Assembly (NCBI GenBank): GCA_016182975.1
Contig: JACPFJ010000004.1
Coordinates: 1-40,170, forward strand
Length of the DNA: 40,170 nt
From: Deltaproteobacteria bacterium
GTDB lineage: Bacteria; Desulfobacterota; Desulfuromonadia; Geobacterales; Pseudopelobacteraceae
Direction of reading: 5' to 3'
In this document: positions 15,250 to 22,961 of the stretch, one piece after another
How positions within the stretch are numbered: position 1 is the first letter of the stretch
Layout: each line of letters opens with the position of its first letter
Made by a program: the position numbers and the translations under genes
Notes under the pieces: model-generated
What the model saw: only the letters and a program-made list of their open reading frames with translations
Told to the model about the DNA's origin: nothing
The model's database searches: none

Positions 15250-16875
15250 ATGAAGATTATCGTGACGGATGAAGTTTCGGCCGAGGGACTCGCCCTTTTG
15301 ACACAGGAGCCGCGCATCCAGCTGGATGTGAAGCTCGGACTGAAGAAGGAGCAGCTGCTGGCCGTAATCGGGGAGTATGACGCCATCATCACCCGCAGCG
15401 GCACCACCGTGGACAGGGACCTGCTGGATGCGGCCAGAAAGCTGAAGATCGTGGCCCGGGCCGGCGTCGGCATCGACAACGTGGACGTGGATTACGCCAG
15501 CTCCAAGGGTGTCATCGTGGTCAATGCACCCTTCGGCAACACCAACAGTGCCGCCGAGCACACCATGGCGCTCCTGTTGGCCTTCTGCCGCAACATCACC
15601 CAGGCCAACGCCAGCCTTAAATCCGGCGAGTGGAAGCGGGCGCCCTTCACCGGTTATGAACTCAAGGGTAAAGTCGCCGGCGTGATCGGCCTGGGCAAGG
15701 TCGGCGGCCGGGTGGCCACGCGGCTCAAGGCATTCGAGTGCGAGGTCCTGGCCTGCGACCCGTACATCAGCGTCAAGCGCGCCCATGACCTTGGGGTCAA
15801 GCTGGTCTCCGCAGACGAGATCTACAAGAATTGCGACATCATCACCGTACACACCCCGCTCAACGACGAGACCCGCGAGATGATCGGCCCCCGCGAGTTC
15901 GGCCTGATGAAGAGCGGCGTAATCGTCCTCAACGTGGCCAGGGGCGGCATCATCAACGAGCAGGCCCTGCTCGACAACCTCGTCTCCGGCAAGGTGATCG
16001 GCGCCGCCGTGGACGTCTGGAGCGAGGAACCGCCCAGGTCGGAGACCCTCAAACGGCTGATCAACCACGAGCGGCTGGTGGTGACGCCGCACCTGGGGGC
16101 CAACACCTTCGAGGCCCAGGTCAACGTGGCCATCGACGTCTCCAGGGAGATCATCAACTACCTGGACGACAAGCCGCTGGAAAACGCCGTCAACATCCCG
16201 CGCTTCGACATGGCCCTGATGGACCAGATGCGGCCGTTCCTCAACCTGATGAGCGTCATGTGCGACTTCGGCATCCAACTGGTGGACAACAATCTGGAGA
16301 AGGTCTCCTTCGGCTTCAACGGCAGCATCGCACACTACGACTGCACCCCCCTGACCGTCTGCGGCCTGTCGGCCCTCTTGAACCGCATGGTGGACCAGGA
16401 CGTGAACATGGTCAATGCCGCGCTTATCGCAGAGCAGATGGGGATCGAGGTGGAGGAGAACAAATCCACCCACGCCGACGCCTTCTCCAACGTGATCACC
16501 CTGGTCATCGAGGGACAGGGCAAACGCCGCCTGCTCTCGGGCACGCTCTTCGAGGGGGCCCCCCGCATCGTCCGTATGCGCGACTATACCATGGACTTCA
16601 GCCCCGAGGAGCACATGCTGCTCTTGAACTACGACGACCGCCCCGGCATGATCGGCAGGATCGGCACCATCATGGGGCAGCACGACATCAACATCGGCTC
16701 GATGAACCTGGGACGCCGCGAGAAAAAGGGGGAGGCCATGGTGATCCTCTCCCTCGACTCGGCCGTACCCGCCCATGTGGTGGAAGAGATCCGCGCCGCC
16801 ACCGAGGCGACCTTCATCAAGGCGATCCACATGCGGGTGGGGAACTGCCCGCACGGCTGCGGCTGCAGGGTCTGA
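15250..16875 (+). CDS. serA: D-3-phosphoglycerate dehydrogenase (serine biosynthesis)
   Basis: 541 residues, the long SerA form with substrate-binding, NAD-binding, allosteric (ASB) and ACT domains. It oxidises 3-phosphoglycerate to 3-phosphohydroxypyruvate, the first step to serine. The start ATG follows GGGGA; a longer frame to 15184 has no support. Visible are the substrate-domain motif ARAGVGIDNVD, the Rossmann loop GLGKVGGRVA (about residues 140-150), NVARGGIINE, and the catalytic His in VVTPHLGANT. The C-terminal 80 residues (MLLLNYDDRPGMIGRIGTIM) are the ACT domain that usually senses serine. Oddly the protein ends NCPHGCGCRV, adding three cysteines in seven residues beyond the usual ACT end. 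A 15-bp palindrome separates it from lgt. Confidence 0.95.
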   Translation: MKIIVTDEVSAEGLALLTQEPRIQLDVKLGLKKEQLLAVIGEYDAIITRSGTTVDRDLLDAARKLKIVARAGVGIDNVDVDYASSKGVIVVNAPFGNTNSAAEHTMALLLAFCRNITQANASLKSGEWKRAPFTGYELKGKVAGVIGLGKVGGRVATRLKAFECEVLACDPYISVKRAHDLGVKLVSADEIYKNCDIITVHTPLNDETREMIGPREFGLMKSGVIVLNVARGGIINEQALLDNLVSGKVIGAAVDVWSEEPPRSETLKRLINHERLVVTPHLGANTFEAQVNVAIDVSREIINYLDDKPLENAVNIPRFDMALMDQMRPFLNLMSVMCDFGIQLVDNNLEKVSFGFNGSIAHYDCTPLTVCGLSALLNRMVDQDVNMVNAALIAEQMGIEVEENKSTHADAFSNVITLVIEGQGKRRLLSGTLFEGAPRIVRMRDYTMDFSPEEHMLLLNYDDRPGMIGRIGTIMGQHDINIGSMNLGRREKKGEAMVILSLDSAVPAHVVEEIRAATEATFIKAIHMRVGNCPHGCGCRV

Positions 16876-16898
16876 GTGCGAATCGCGTTCGAGCCTGA

Positions 16899-16931
16899 AG
16901 ACCTCCGAGGTTTTGGAAACCTCGGAGGTCT
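16899..16931. repeat. Perfect 15-bp inverted repeat between serA and lgt
   Basis: AGACCTCCGAGGTTT-tgg-AAACCTCGGAGGTCT. There is no T-run after it, so it is not a standard terminator; it could be a processing hairpin or a REP-like unit. Confidence 0.6.
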
Positions 16932-16965
16932 GCCGTTATATGAACCTTAAGGACACGAGCCGCGT

Positions 16966-17745
16966 ATGCAATTCCCCAACATCGACCCCGTCTTCCTCAA
17001 AATCGGCCCGCTCCAGTTCCGCTGGTACGGGCTGATGTACGTCATAAGCTTCGTCGTCGCCTATCTTTTCCTGCGGGCGGAGAGCCGCAGGAAACAGCTC
17101 CCGCTCACCAGCGACGACATAGCAGACCTGGTCTTCTACGGCGCCATGGGGGTCGTGCTGGGTGGCCGGCTCGGCTACATCCTCTTCTACAACCTGGGCT
17201 TCTATCTGGCCAACCCGCTCAAGGTCTTCGCCGTCTGGGAAGGGGGCATGTCGTTCCACGGCGGCACGTTGGGGGTCGTTGCGGCCTTCATACTTTACGC
17301 CAGACGCAAAAAGATCCCCATCGTCGCGCTGACCGACATGGTTGCCCAATGCGCGCCGATAGGGTTGGGACTGGGCAGGATCGGCAACTTCATCAACGGC
17401 GAGCTCTACGGCAGGGAGACGGATGCCCCCTGGGGGATCGTCTTTCCGGGAGGCGGCGGGGTGCCGCGACACCCGTCGCAGCTGTACGAGGCGTTGCTGG
17501 AGGGTCTGGTGCTCTTCGTGATCGTGCGTTTCGCCGCGCGGCGGACATCCACAGCCGGTGTACCGACCTGGACCGCCTGTGCCGGCTACGGCCTCTTCCG
17601 CTTCATCGTCGAGTTCTTCCGCCAGCCCGATGCCCAATTGGGCACATTCCTGGGGCTGTTCTCCATGGGACAGTTCCTCAGCCTCCCCATGTTCCTCCTG
17701 GGCGCCTTCATGGTATTGCGGCTCTTACGCAAGCGCCCATCCTGA
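16966..17745 (+). CDS. lgt: Prolipoprotein diacylglyceryl transferase
   Basis: 259 residues with about seven membrane helices. Lgt transfers diacylglycerol from phosphatidylglycerol to the lipobox cysteine of prelipoproteins in the inner membrane, the first step of lipoprotein maturation. Family hallmarks are PLQFRWYGLMYVISF, the catalytic-region SFHGGTLGV, the Lgt signature GLGRIGNFINGELYGRETD, and HPSQLYEALLEG. The C-terminal GYGLFRFIVEFFRQPD is also conserved. It would act on the lipoprotein encoded at 5088 among others. The ATG has a weak GGACACGAG site upstream. A full family A repeat follows. Confidence 0.96.
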   Translation: MQFPNIDPVFLKIGPLQFRWYGLMYVISFVVAYLFLRAESRRKQLPLTSDDIADLVFYGAMGVVLGGRLGYILFYNLGFYLANPLKVFAVWEGGMSFHGGTLGVVAAFILYARRKKIPIVALTDMVAQCAPIGLGLGRIGNFINGELYGRETDAPWGIVFPGGGGVPRHPSQLYEALLEGLVLFVIVRFAARRTSTAGVPTWTACAGYGLFRFIVEFFRQPDAQLGTFLGLFSMGQFLSLPMFLLGAFMVLRLLRKRPS

Positions 17746-17760
17746 TGTAGCTTGCAGGAT

Positions 17761-17977
17761 TAAACCTAAATTCTGCAAACCTCACCACAGAGTCACAGAG
17801 GGCACAGAGAAAAGCTTTTTATTAATAACGCATTAGAATATATTTCACAGATCATGCAATTCACCCTTTTGGTGATGAATCTATTTAAAAAAGGCTCCGT
17901 GATTCCTCTGTGTTCTCGCTTAGAAGCGCCTACTTTTGGCTGTGACTCTGTGGTTGAAGTACCGTTTTCAGGTTAAA
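17761..17977. repeat. Family A palindromic repeat, copy 3 (with nested insert)
   Basis: Full-length copy from AACCTAAATTCTGCAAACC to CCGTTTTCAGGTTAAA, with the central TCACCcttttGGTGA hairpin and the nested GCTTAGAAGCGCCTACTTTTGGC. It fills most of the lgt-ferritin gap, so any ferritin promoter must lie in it or in the 40 bases after it. Confidence 0.85.
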
Positions 17978-18017
17978 CTTTGTGGTACCGAATTTTCCTG
18001 ACAGGAGGCCGTAATCG

Positions 18018-18539
18018 ATGATCAGCAAAAAGATGGCGGATGCGCTCAACAGGCATATGAATGTCGAGCTATCGTCCGCGAACCTCTACCTCTGCATGTC
18101 GTCCTGCGCCAGCGACATGGGGCTCAAAGGGGCGGCAAACTGGTTCATGGTGCAGTATCGCGAGGAGATGGTCCATTTCATGATGTTTTACACCTACCTG
18201 GTGGATCAGGGGGTCAACGTCTCCATACTGGCCTCCAAGGCCGTACCCAACAGCTACAAATCGCTTCTGGAGATGATGCAGAAGACCCTGGCCCACGAGC
18301 AGATGATCACCGGATGCATGAACGAGTTGTCGGAACTGGCCGTCAACGAAAAATACCACGCCACCAGGATATTCCTGCAATGGTTCGTGACCGAGCAGAT
18401 CGAGGAGGAGAACAACGACCGCGACCTGATCGCCAAGCTCAAACTGGTGGGGGACAACGGCCAGGGTATCCTCATGATCGACGCCGAGATGGGAAAGCGC
18501 GTATTCACTCCCCCCCCCGGCGCGCCGTTGGCAGTGTGA
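18018..18539 (+). CDS. ftnA: Non-heme ferritin
   Basis: 173 residues with an AGGAGG ribosome site. Ferritin subunits form a 24-mer shell that oxidises Fe(II) and stores iron. All ferroxidase ligands fall at the positions used in E. coli FtnA: Glu17, Glu50, His53, Glu94 and the QWFVTEQIEEE motif with Glu126, Gln127 and Glu130. It is a classical four-helix ferritin, not a bacterioferritin (no heme Met pattern). The stop codon overlaps the GTG of the next ORF, which carries a cysteine-rich DUF1450 module, suggesting translational coupling. No Fur box was recognised upstream, where a family A repeat lies. Confidence 0.93.
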   Translation: MISKKMADALNRHMNVELSSANLYLCMSSCASDMGLKGAANWFMVQYREEMVHFMMFYTYLVDQGVNVSILASKAVPNSYKSLLEMMQKTLAHEQMITGCMNELSELAVNEKYHATRIFLQWFVTEQIEEENNDRDLIAKLKLVGDNGQGILMIDAEMGKRVFTPPPGAPLAV

Positions 18540-19579
18540 AGATCCGCTTCTGCGAACATAACAAGGGCAAGGGGAAGGTCTACCGCCGCCTCACCGAGGA
18601 GTTTCCCGATCTTGACGTCAAGATCAAGGGGTGCGTCAAGCAGTGCGGCGCCTGCCGCGATACGCCCATGGCCACGGTGGATAAGAGGAAGGTCGTTGCC
18701 CGGGACGGGGACGAACTCTACCGGAAGATCGTCGAGATCATCCGTAGCAAAGCGAAAGAAGCGAAGAAGGGTTTCCCGATGAATTCCGACCCGACAGGAT
18801 TCGATGACCTGCTCGCCCTCATGCGCCGTCTGCGCTCCCCCGGTGGGTGTCCCTGGGACGCCGAGCAGACCCACGAGAGCCTGAAACGTTACCTGCTGGA
18901 AGAGACCTACGAGGTCATCGAGGCGATCGACACGCAATCGCCGGAATTGCTCAAGGAGGAGTTGGGCGACCTCTTGCTGCAACCGGTGTTCCACGCCGCC
19001 ATCGCCGAGGAGGCGGGCCACTTCACCATGGCCGATGTGATCGGGACCCTCCGCGAAAAGCTCGTCCGCCGCCATCCCCATGTCTTCGGCGACATGGAGA
19101 TCAGCGACAGCAGCGCCCAGATCGAGAACTGGGAACGGATCAAGAAGGCCGAGAAGGGTGAGGAGCGGAGATCGGCCCTGTCCGGTGTCCCCCCTCACCT
19201 GCCGGCGCTGCTCAAGGCGCAGAAGATCACCGAGAAGGCCGCGCGGGTAGGTTTCGACTGGGAACGCGTCGACCAGGTGGTAGCCAAGGTGATGGAGGAG
19301 ATGCACGAGTTCGAGGAGGCCATGGCGGAGGGTGACAACGAGCACATGGAGGCGGAACTGGGGGACCTGCTCTTCGCCATCGTCAACCTGGGCAGGTTCC
19401 TCTCCATCAATCCGGAAGAGGCGTTGCGTAAAACCATCAACCGGTTTCAGCAGCGTTTCCGGCATGTCGAGGAGACGCTCCATAGCCAGGGACGCCAGAT
19501 GAACAACGCCACGCTGGAGGAGTTGGACGAGCTCTGGGAGGGTGCCAAAAAATTGGAAAAGGCGGCCCTGTCGGGATAA
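18536..19579 (+). CDS. mazG: DUF1450-like module fused in frame to MazG nucleotide pyrophosphohydrolase
   Basis: One uninterrupted frame from GTG at 18536 (overlapping the ferritin stop) to 19579, 347 residues. Residues 1-80 resemble DUF1450 (IRFCEHNKGKGKVYRRL) with Cys6 and the set CVKQCGAC (Cys33, 37, 40). From Met82 the sequence is a complete two-domain MazG (about 266 residues): CPWDAEQTHESLKRYLLEE, YEVIEAI, EELGDLLLQPV, then a second copy around HEFEEAM and ELGDLLFAIV. MazG hydrolyses NTPs to NMP and pyrophosphate, cleansing aberrant nucleotides. The ATG at 18779 has its own AAGGG site seven bases upstream, so MazG may also be made alone. Known E. coli MazG (263 residues) has no N-terminal module. 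Fusion versus separate starts cannot be settled here. Confidence 0.82.
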   Translation: MKIRFCEHNKGKGKVYRRLTEEFPDLDVKIKGCVKQCGACRDTPMATVDKRKVVARDGDELYRKIVEIIRSKAKEAKKGFPMNSDPTGFDDLLALMRRLRSPGGCPWDAEQTHESLKRYLLEETYEVIEAIDTQSPELLKEELGDLLLQPVFHAAIAEEAGHFTMADVIGTLREKLVRRHPHVFGDMEISDSSAQIENWERIKKAEKGEERRSALSGVPPHLPALLKAQKITEKAARVGFDWERVDQVVAKVMEEMHEFEEAMAEGDNEHMEAELGDLLFAIVNLGRFLSINPEEALRKTINRFQQRFRHVEETLHSQGRQMNNATLEELDELWEGAKKLEKAALSG

Positions 19580-19813
19580 ACTACAGTAATGTGTCGAATT
19601 TTACAGGATTGTATACTTTATCCACAAAAACTGTGGAAAAAGTGTTGGTAACGGTGTTGATGAATTACAAAAGTGATATTTTTACTTGGTATTTTTTCGG
19701 ATTGCCGTTTTTTTATACACATTATATTTGATGTAATATCAATAAGTTACAATGTTGTCTGTGTTTTAAGGCAGTTAGCCTGTATACTTCAGCCGCTCTT
19801 TGTTGATTCTTTT
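19580..19813. other. AT-rich intergenic region with one DnaA-box-like palindrome
   Basis: Contains TTATCCACA at 19618-19626, a perfect DnaA-box match, followed by AAAACTGTGGAAAA, making an imperfect palindrome, and further on TTGAT-gtaat-ATCAA near 19729-19743. No ORF, terminator stem or convincing promoter was found. It lies between convergent mazG and ogt. Confidence 0.4.
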
Positions 19814-20365
19814 TCATGCCAACTTTTCCTGTTTATAAACCTCATTTTTCAACCTGACTCTCTCCCCTTTAAATTCAACACCTTCCATGTGTAATAATAA
19901 TTTTTTTACAGGCAATCCCCCGGGAGCGGTGAAGCCGGTCAGGCCTCCGTTCGCGGCAACGACCCGGTGACAGGGGATGACAATCGGCGCGGGATTCGAT
20001 GCCATGGCCCCCCCTACCGCCCGCACGGCCCGCGGCGCACCCGCCAGGGCCGCGACCTCGCCATAGCTTCTCACCTCGCCGAAGGGGATGGCGCGGATGA
20101 GCAACAGGATGCGCGCCCGAAACGCGGTCAGCTCGTCCAGATCCACCGGTATGGCCTCAAAGTCCTGCCGCTCACCCTTGAAGTAAGATTCCAGCATCCG
20201 GGCGACCCGCTCGGTAAGCGGAGATGGCACGCCAAGGGGCGCTGCAGGCTGTCCTCCCGGACAAACCTCGTCGCAACCTGGGAGCACAACGCTGCGGATA
20301 CCCCTCTCGGACGCCACGACCGCGCCGATGCCCAATTCGGTTTCAAACAGGGAAACGAACTCCAT
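19814..20365 (-). CDS. ogt: Methylated-DNA--protein-cysteine S-methyltransferase
   Basis: 183 residues from the ATG at 20365, preceded by GGAGG four bases upstream; an ATG four codons earlier contains that site and is not favoured. It repairs O6-alkylguanine and O4-alkylthymine by moving the alkyl group to its own cysteine in a suicide reaction. The active site IPCHRVVAANGGLTGF and the DNA-binding FGEVRSYGEVAALAG with the RAVGGAMASNP helix are intact. The N-terminal domain is the short Ogt type and there is no AdaA module. The C-terminal tail (RLKNEVYKQEKLA) is AT-richer than the rest. A family A repeat lies upstream. Confidence 0.93.
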   Translation of the reverse strand: MEFVSLFETELGIGAVVASERGIRSVVLPGCDEVCPGGQPAAPLGVPSPLTERVARMLESYFKGERQDFEAIPVDLDELTAFRARILLLIRAIPFGEVRSYGEVAALAGAPRAVRAVGGAMASNPAPIVIPCHRVVAANGGLTGFTAPGGLPVKKLLLHMEGVEFKGERVRLKNEVYKQEKLA

Positions 20366-20393
20366 TTTTCCTCCCAATGGTCATGATTTATTA

Positions 20394-20566
20394 TCCTGAA
20401 TTCTGCAACCTCACCACAGAGTCACAGAGGACACAGAGAAATCGTTTTTAATAACGAGGCCTTGATATCGATGATTCTGCCGTTCACCTTTTGGGTTATG
20501 CGTTTTTTTTCAAAAAGCTCTGTGATTACTCCGTGTTCTCTGTGACTCTGTGGTGGAAGTGCCGAG
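20394..20566. repeat. Family A palindromic repeat, copy 4 (without nested insert)
   Basis: Left arm CCTCACCACAGAGTCACAGA and right arm GTGTTCTCTGTGACTCTGTGG. Unlike copies 1, 3 and 5, GTGTTCTC runs directly into TGTGACTC, showing the state without the 23-base nested insert. Lies between ogt and murJ. Confidence 0.85.
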
Positions 20567-20597
20567 TTATTGTACCGTGTTTACAATATTCCGGGAA

Positions 20598-22163
20598 TCA
20601 ACGCCCGATCTTTCTCCTGATCAGTCCAGTCATCTCCAGCGCCTCCTGCGAACGGAGCAGGCGGACGGATGCGGCGTAGACAACCACACCGACGGTTATC
20701 GCCCCCCCCAGTGCGAGCGCCTTGAGCGGCTTCTGTCCCGCCAGCGACCAGTCCACCAGCCTGCAGGCATGATAGACCGCCACCCCCATCGGCAGGGACG
20801 CCGCAATGGACTTCAGGGCGGAGATGAGGATGCCGCGGCCGCCGAACGGCCCGATCCGCCGCCGCAGGAACCAGAGCAGCAGCAGCATGTTGCCGCAGGA
20901 GGAGAGCGTCGTGGCCAGGGCCAGGCCGCCATGCTTGAGAGGTCCCATCAATGCCAGGCTGAATCCCAGATTGAGGAGAAAGGCGACGAAAGCCGTCCAG
21001 ACCGGGGTCCTGGTGTCTTTGAGGGCGTAAAAGGCTGGAGCCAGCACCCGCGTCAACGCCACGAAGGATAGGCCGATGGAGTAATACACCAGGGCCTGGG
21101 CCGAATTGACCGCCTTGGAATAGTCGAAGGCGCCCCCCATGAAGAGCAGGGTGAAGATGGGGGTGGAACAGACCATCAACCCTGCCATGGCGGGAATGGT
21201 GACGAACAGGGTCAACCGCAGGCCGAAGGCGAGAGACTCCTTCATCCCGGTCATGTCTCCCTCGGCCGCCTGCCTGCTCATGGAGGGAAGCACCGCCTGG
21301 GCCACGGAGACTGTAAAGATCCCCTGGGGAAACTCGAACAGACGCTGGGCGTAGTAGAGATACGAGACGCTCCCCTGGGGGAGCAGCGAGGCCAGGATGG
21401 CGCTGACGGCGATGTTCAGGTAGTAGACGCCGACGCCGAAGACCGACGGCAGCATCAGCAGGGCGATGCGCCGCACCTCGGGATCGGCGAAGGCGAAGCG
21501 CGGGCGGACGGGAAAGCCCTTGCGCCACAGGACCGGCAACTGCATGATCAGCTGAATGATGCCGCCGATCAGCACGCCGGCGGCCAGGGCCGTGACAGGG
21601 ACCTCGAAGAGCCCGCGCAGCAGGAGCGCCGCCAGGATCATGGAGACGTTCAGGAATACGGTGGAGATGGCCGGGGTGAAGAAGTGGCGCACGGTGTTGA
21701 GTATCCCCATGCAGAGCGCCACCAGGCTGATGAAGAAGATGTAGGGGAACATCAACCGGTTGAGCAGCACGGTCAGCTCGAACTTGCCGGGAACATCCCG
21801 GAAGCCGGGGAACATCAGGGCGACGATCAGGGGCGAGAAGAGGATGCCGGCCAGGGTTACGGCGGCCATGACGATGGTCAGCAGGGTGAAGCAGGTGTTG
21901 GCCAGCTCGCGCGCCCGTTCCTCTCCCCCCTGGGTCAGCGTGGCGGAGAAGGTGGGCACGAAGGCCGAGGTCAGCGCCCCCTCGGCGAAGAAACGGCGCA
22001 GCATGTTGGGGATCTGGAAAGCGGCGAAAAAGGCGTCCGTGGCAAAACCGGCCCCGAACAGGCGCGACACCACCATGTCACGCACCATCCCCATGATGCG
22101 CGAGAGCATGGTGGCGCTGCCGAGGACCCCGGCGGCCCGGATTATGTTGCGTTTCTCGGACAT
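20598..22163 (-). CDS. murJ: Lipid II flippase MurJ
   Basis: 521 residues, about 14 membrane helices, MOP superfamily. MurJ flips lipid II across the inner membrane for peptidoglycan assembly. Family features: ATMLSRIMGMVRDMVVSRLFG at the start, DAFFAAFQIPNMLRRFFAEGALTSAFVP, and GIFTVSVAQAVLPSMSRQAAEGD in the middle. Arginines in the first helices (the MVRD and RRFFAEG regions) needed for activity in E. coli are present. The ATG has no clear ribosome site. A single-domain response regulator lies 112 bases upstream on the same strand, possibly cotranscribed. Confidence 0.95.
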   Translation of the reverse strand: MSEKRNIIRAAGVLGSATMLSRIMGMVRDMVVSRLFGAGFATDAFFAAFQIPNMLRRFFAEGALTSAFVPTFSATLTQGGEERARELANTCFTLLTIVMAAVTLAGILFSPLIVALMFPGFRDVPGKFELTVLLNRLMFPYIFFISLVALCMGILNTVRHFFTPAISTVFLNVSMILAALLLRGLFEVPVTALAAGVLIGGIIQLIMQLPVLWRKGFPVRPRFAFADPEVRRIALLMLPSVFGVGVYYLNIAVSAILASLLPQGSVSYLYYAQRLFEFPQGIFTVSVAQAVLPSMSRQAAEGDMTGMKESLAFGLRLTLFVTIPAMAGLMVCSTPIFTLLFMGGAFDYSKAVNSAQALVYYSIGLSFVALTRVLAPAFYALKDTRTPVWTAFVAFLLNLGFSLALMGPLKHGGLALATTLSSCGNMLLLLWFLRRRIGPFGGRGILISALKSIAASLPMGVAVYHACRLVDWSLAGQKPLKALALGGAITVGVVVYAASVRLLRSQEALEMTGLIRRKIGR

Positions 22164-22275
22164 CAGGCGTGTTTCCCCGGCGCGTGCCGCCCCCCTGCCA
22201 CGGCAACCGGCCCGTCGGCTGCGCGGCCACGGCGCCTGTTCCCGTTTTCAAGCGCTGTCTGCGTCTCCAAAAAGG

Positions 22276-22662
22276 CTATGCGCCTTTCGCCTTCAGGGCG
22301 TGTCTTTCCAGGACCCTTGCCACCGAGATCGCGATGGTTTCCTGGAGATTCTCGTCCTTCAGCAGATATTCGTCGGCCTCTTGCCCGACAGCCAAATCGT
22401 CGCTGCCGGTCAGCAGAATGGCCGGAATGTCGGGATTGGAGGCGCGGATCTTGCGGATCAGCTCCAGTCCCGTCATTCCGGGCATGTTCATGTCGGAAAT
22501 GATCAGGCCGGTATCCGTGGCGGCGGTGAACCGCGCCAAGGCATCCTCTCCGTTTTCGGCGGTATCAACCTCATACCCCTCCGCATCAAGCATGACGGCG
22601 AGCAACTCGCCGACGAACGGGTCGTCGTCCACCACCAGAATCCTGCATTTTTCCTCGCTCAT
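22276..22662 (-). CDS. Single-domain response regulator (CheY-like receiver)
   Basis: 128 residues beginning at MSEEKCRILVVDDD, with an AAGG site upstream. The receiver has the acidic pocket Asp12-14, phospho-acceptor Asp57 in IISDMNMPGMTG, Thr85 in LLTGSDD and Lys102 in EYLLKDENL, so it can probably be phosphorylated. There is no output domain. The segment after Lys102 (DENLQETIAISVARVLERH) replaces the usual Pro-containing loop. Such proteins shuttle phosphoryl groups in phosphorelays; the Hpt-REC-REC-GGDEF protein encoded just upstream on the same strand, separated by a repeat, is an obvious candidate partner, by inference only. Confidence 0.88.
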   Translation of the reverse strand: MSEEKCRILVVDDDPFVGELLAVMLDAEGYEVDTAENGEDALARFTAATDTGLIISDMNMPGMTGLELIRKIRASNPDIPAILLTGSDDLAVGQEADEYLLKDENLQETIAISVARVLERHALKAKGA

Positions 22663-22720
22663 GGCACCTTCCCTTTTCCGACGCACCTGCGCATGCCGCG
22701 CCGGCCGTCTCCTTATTATT

Positions 22721-22927
22721 GAACCTAAATTCTGCAAACCTCACCACAGAGACACAGAGAAAATATTTTTAGTTACAATATATTAGACAGGTATCTCAAG
22801 GGTTATGCCGTTCACCCTTTTGGTGATTAATCTATTTAATAAAATCTCTGTGATTTCTCTGTGTTCTCGCTTAGAAGCGCCTACTTTTGGCTGTGACTCT
22901 GTGGTTGAAGTGCCGTTTTCAGGTTGA
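22721..22927. repeat. Family A palindromic repeat, copy 5 (with nested insert)
   Basis: Full-length copy from AACCTAAATTCTGCAAACC to CCGTTTTCAGGTTGAAC, with the nested GCTTAGAAGCGCCTACTTTTGGC. Separates the response-regulator gene from the Hpt-REC-REC-GGDEF gene. Confidence 0.85.
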
Positions 22928-22961
22928 ACAGAATCTGTGTGCATCCGGCAGCATCGCTCTG

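Noticed and set aside
18314-18535. Upstream extension of the DUF1450-MazG frame into the ferritin gene
   Set aside because: The out-of-frame stretch over ferritin is arginine-rich shadow sequence; the DUF1450-like homology begins at the GTG at 18536.
19580-19813. Replication origin suggested by the DnaA box
   Set aside because: Only one perfect box, with no dnaA, dnaN, rpmH or gidA nearby and no cluster of boxes.
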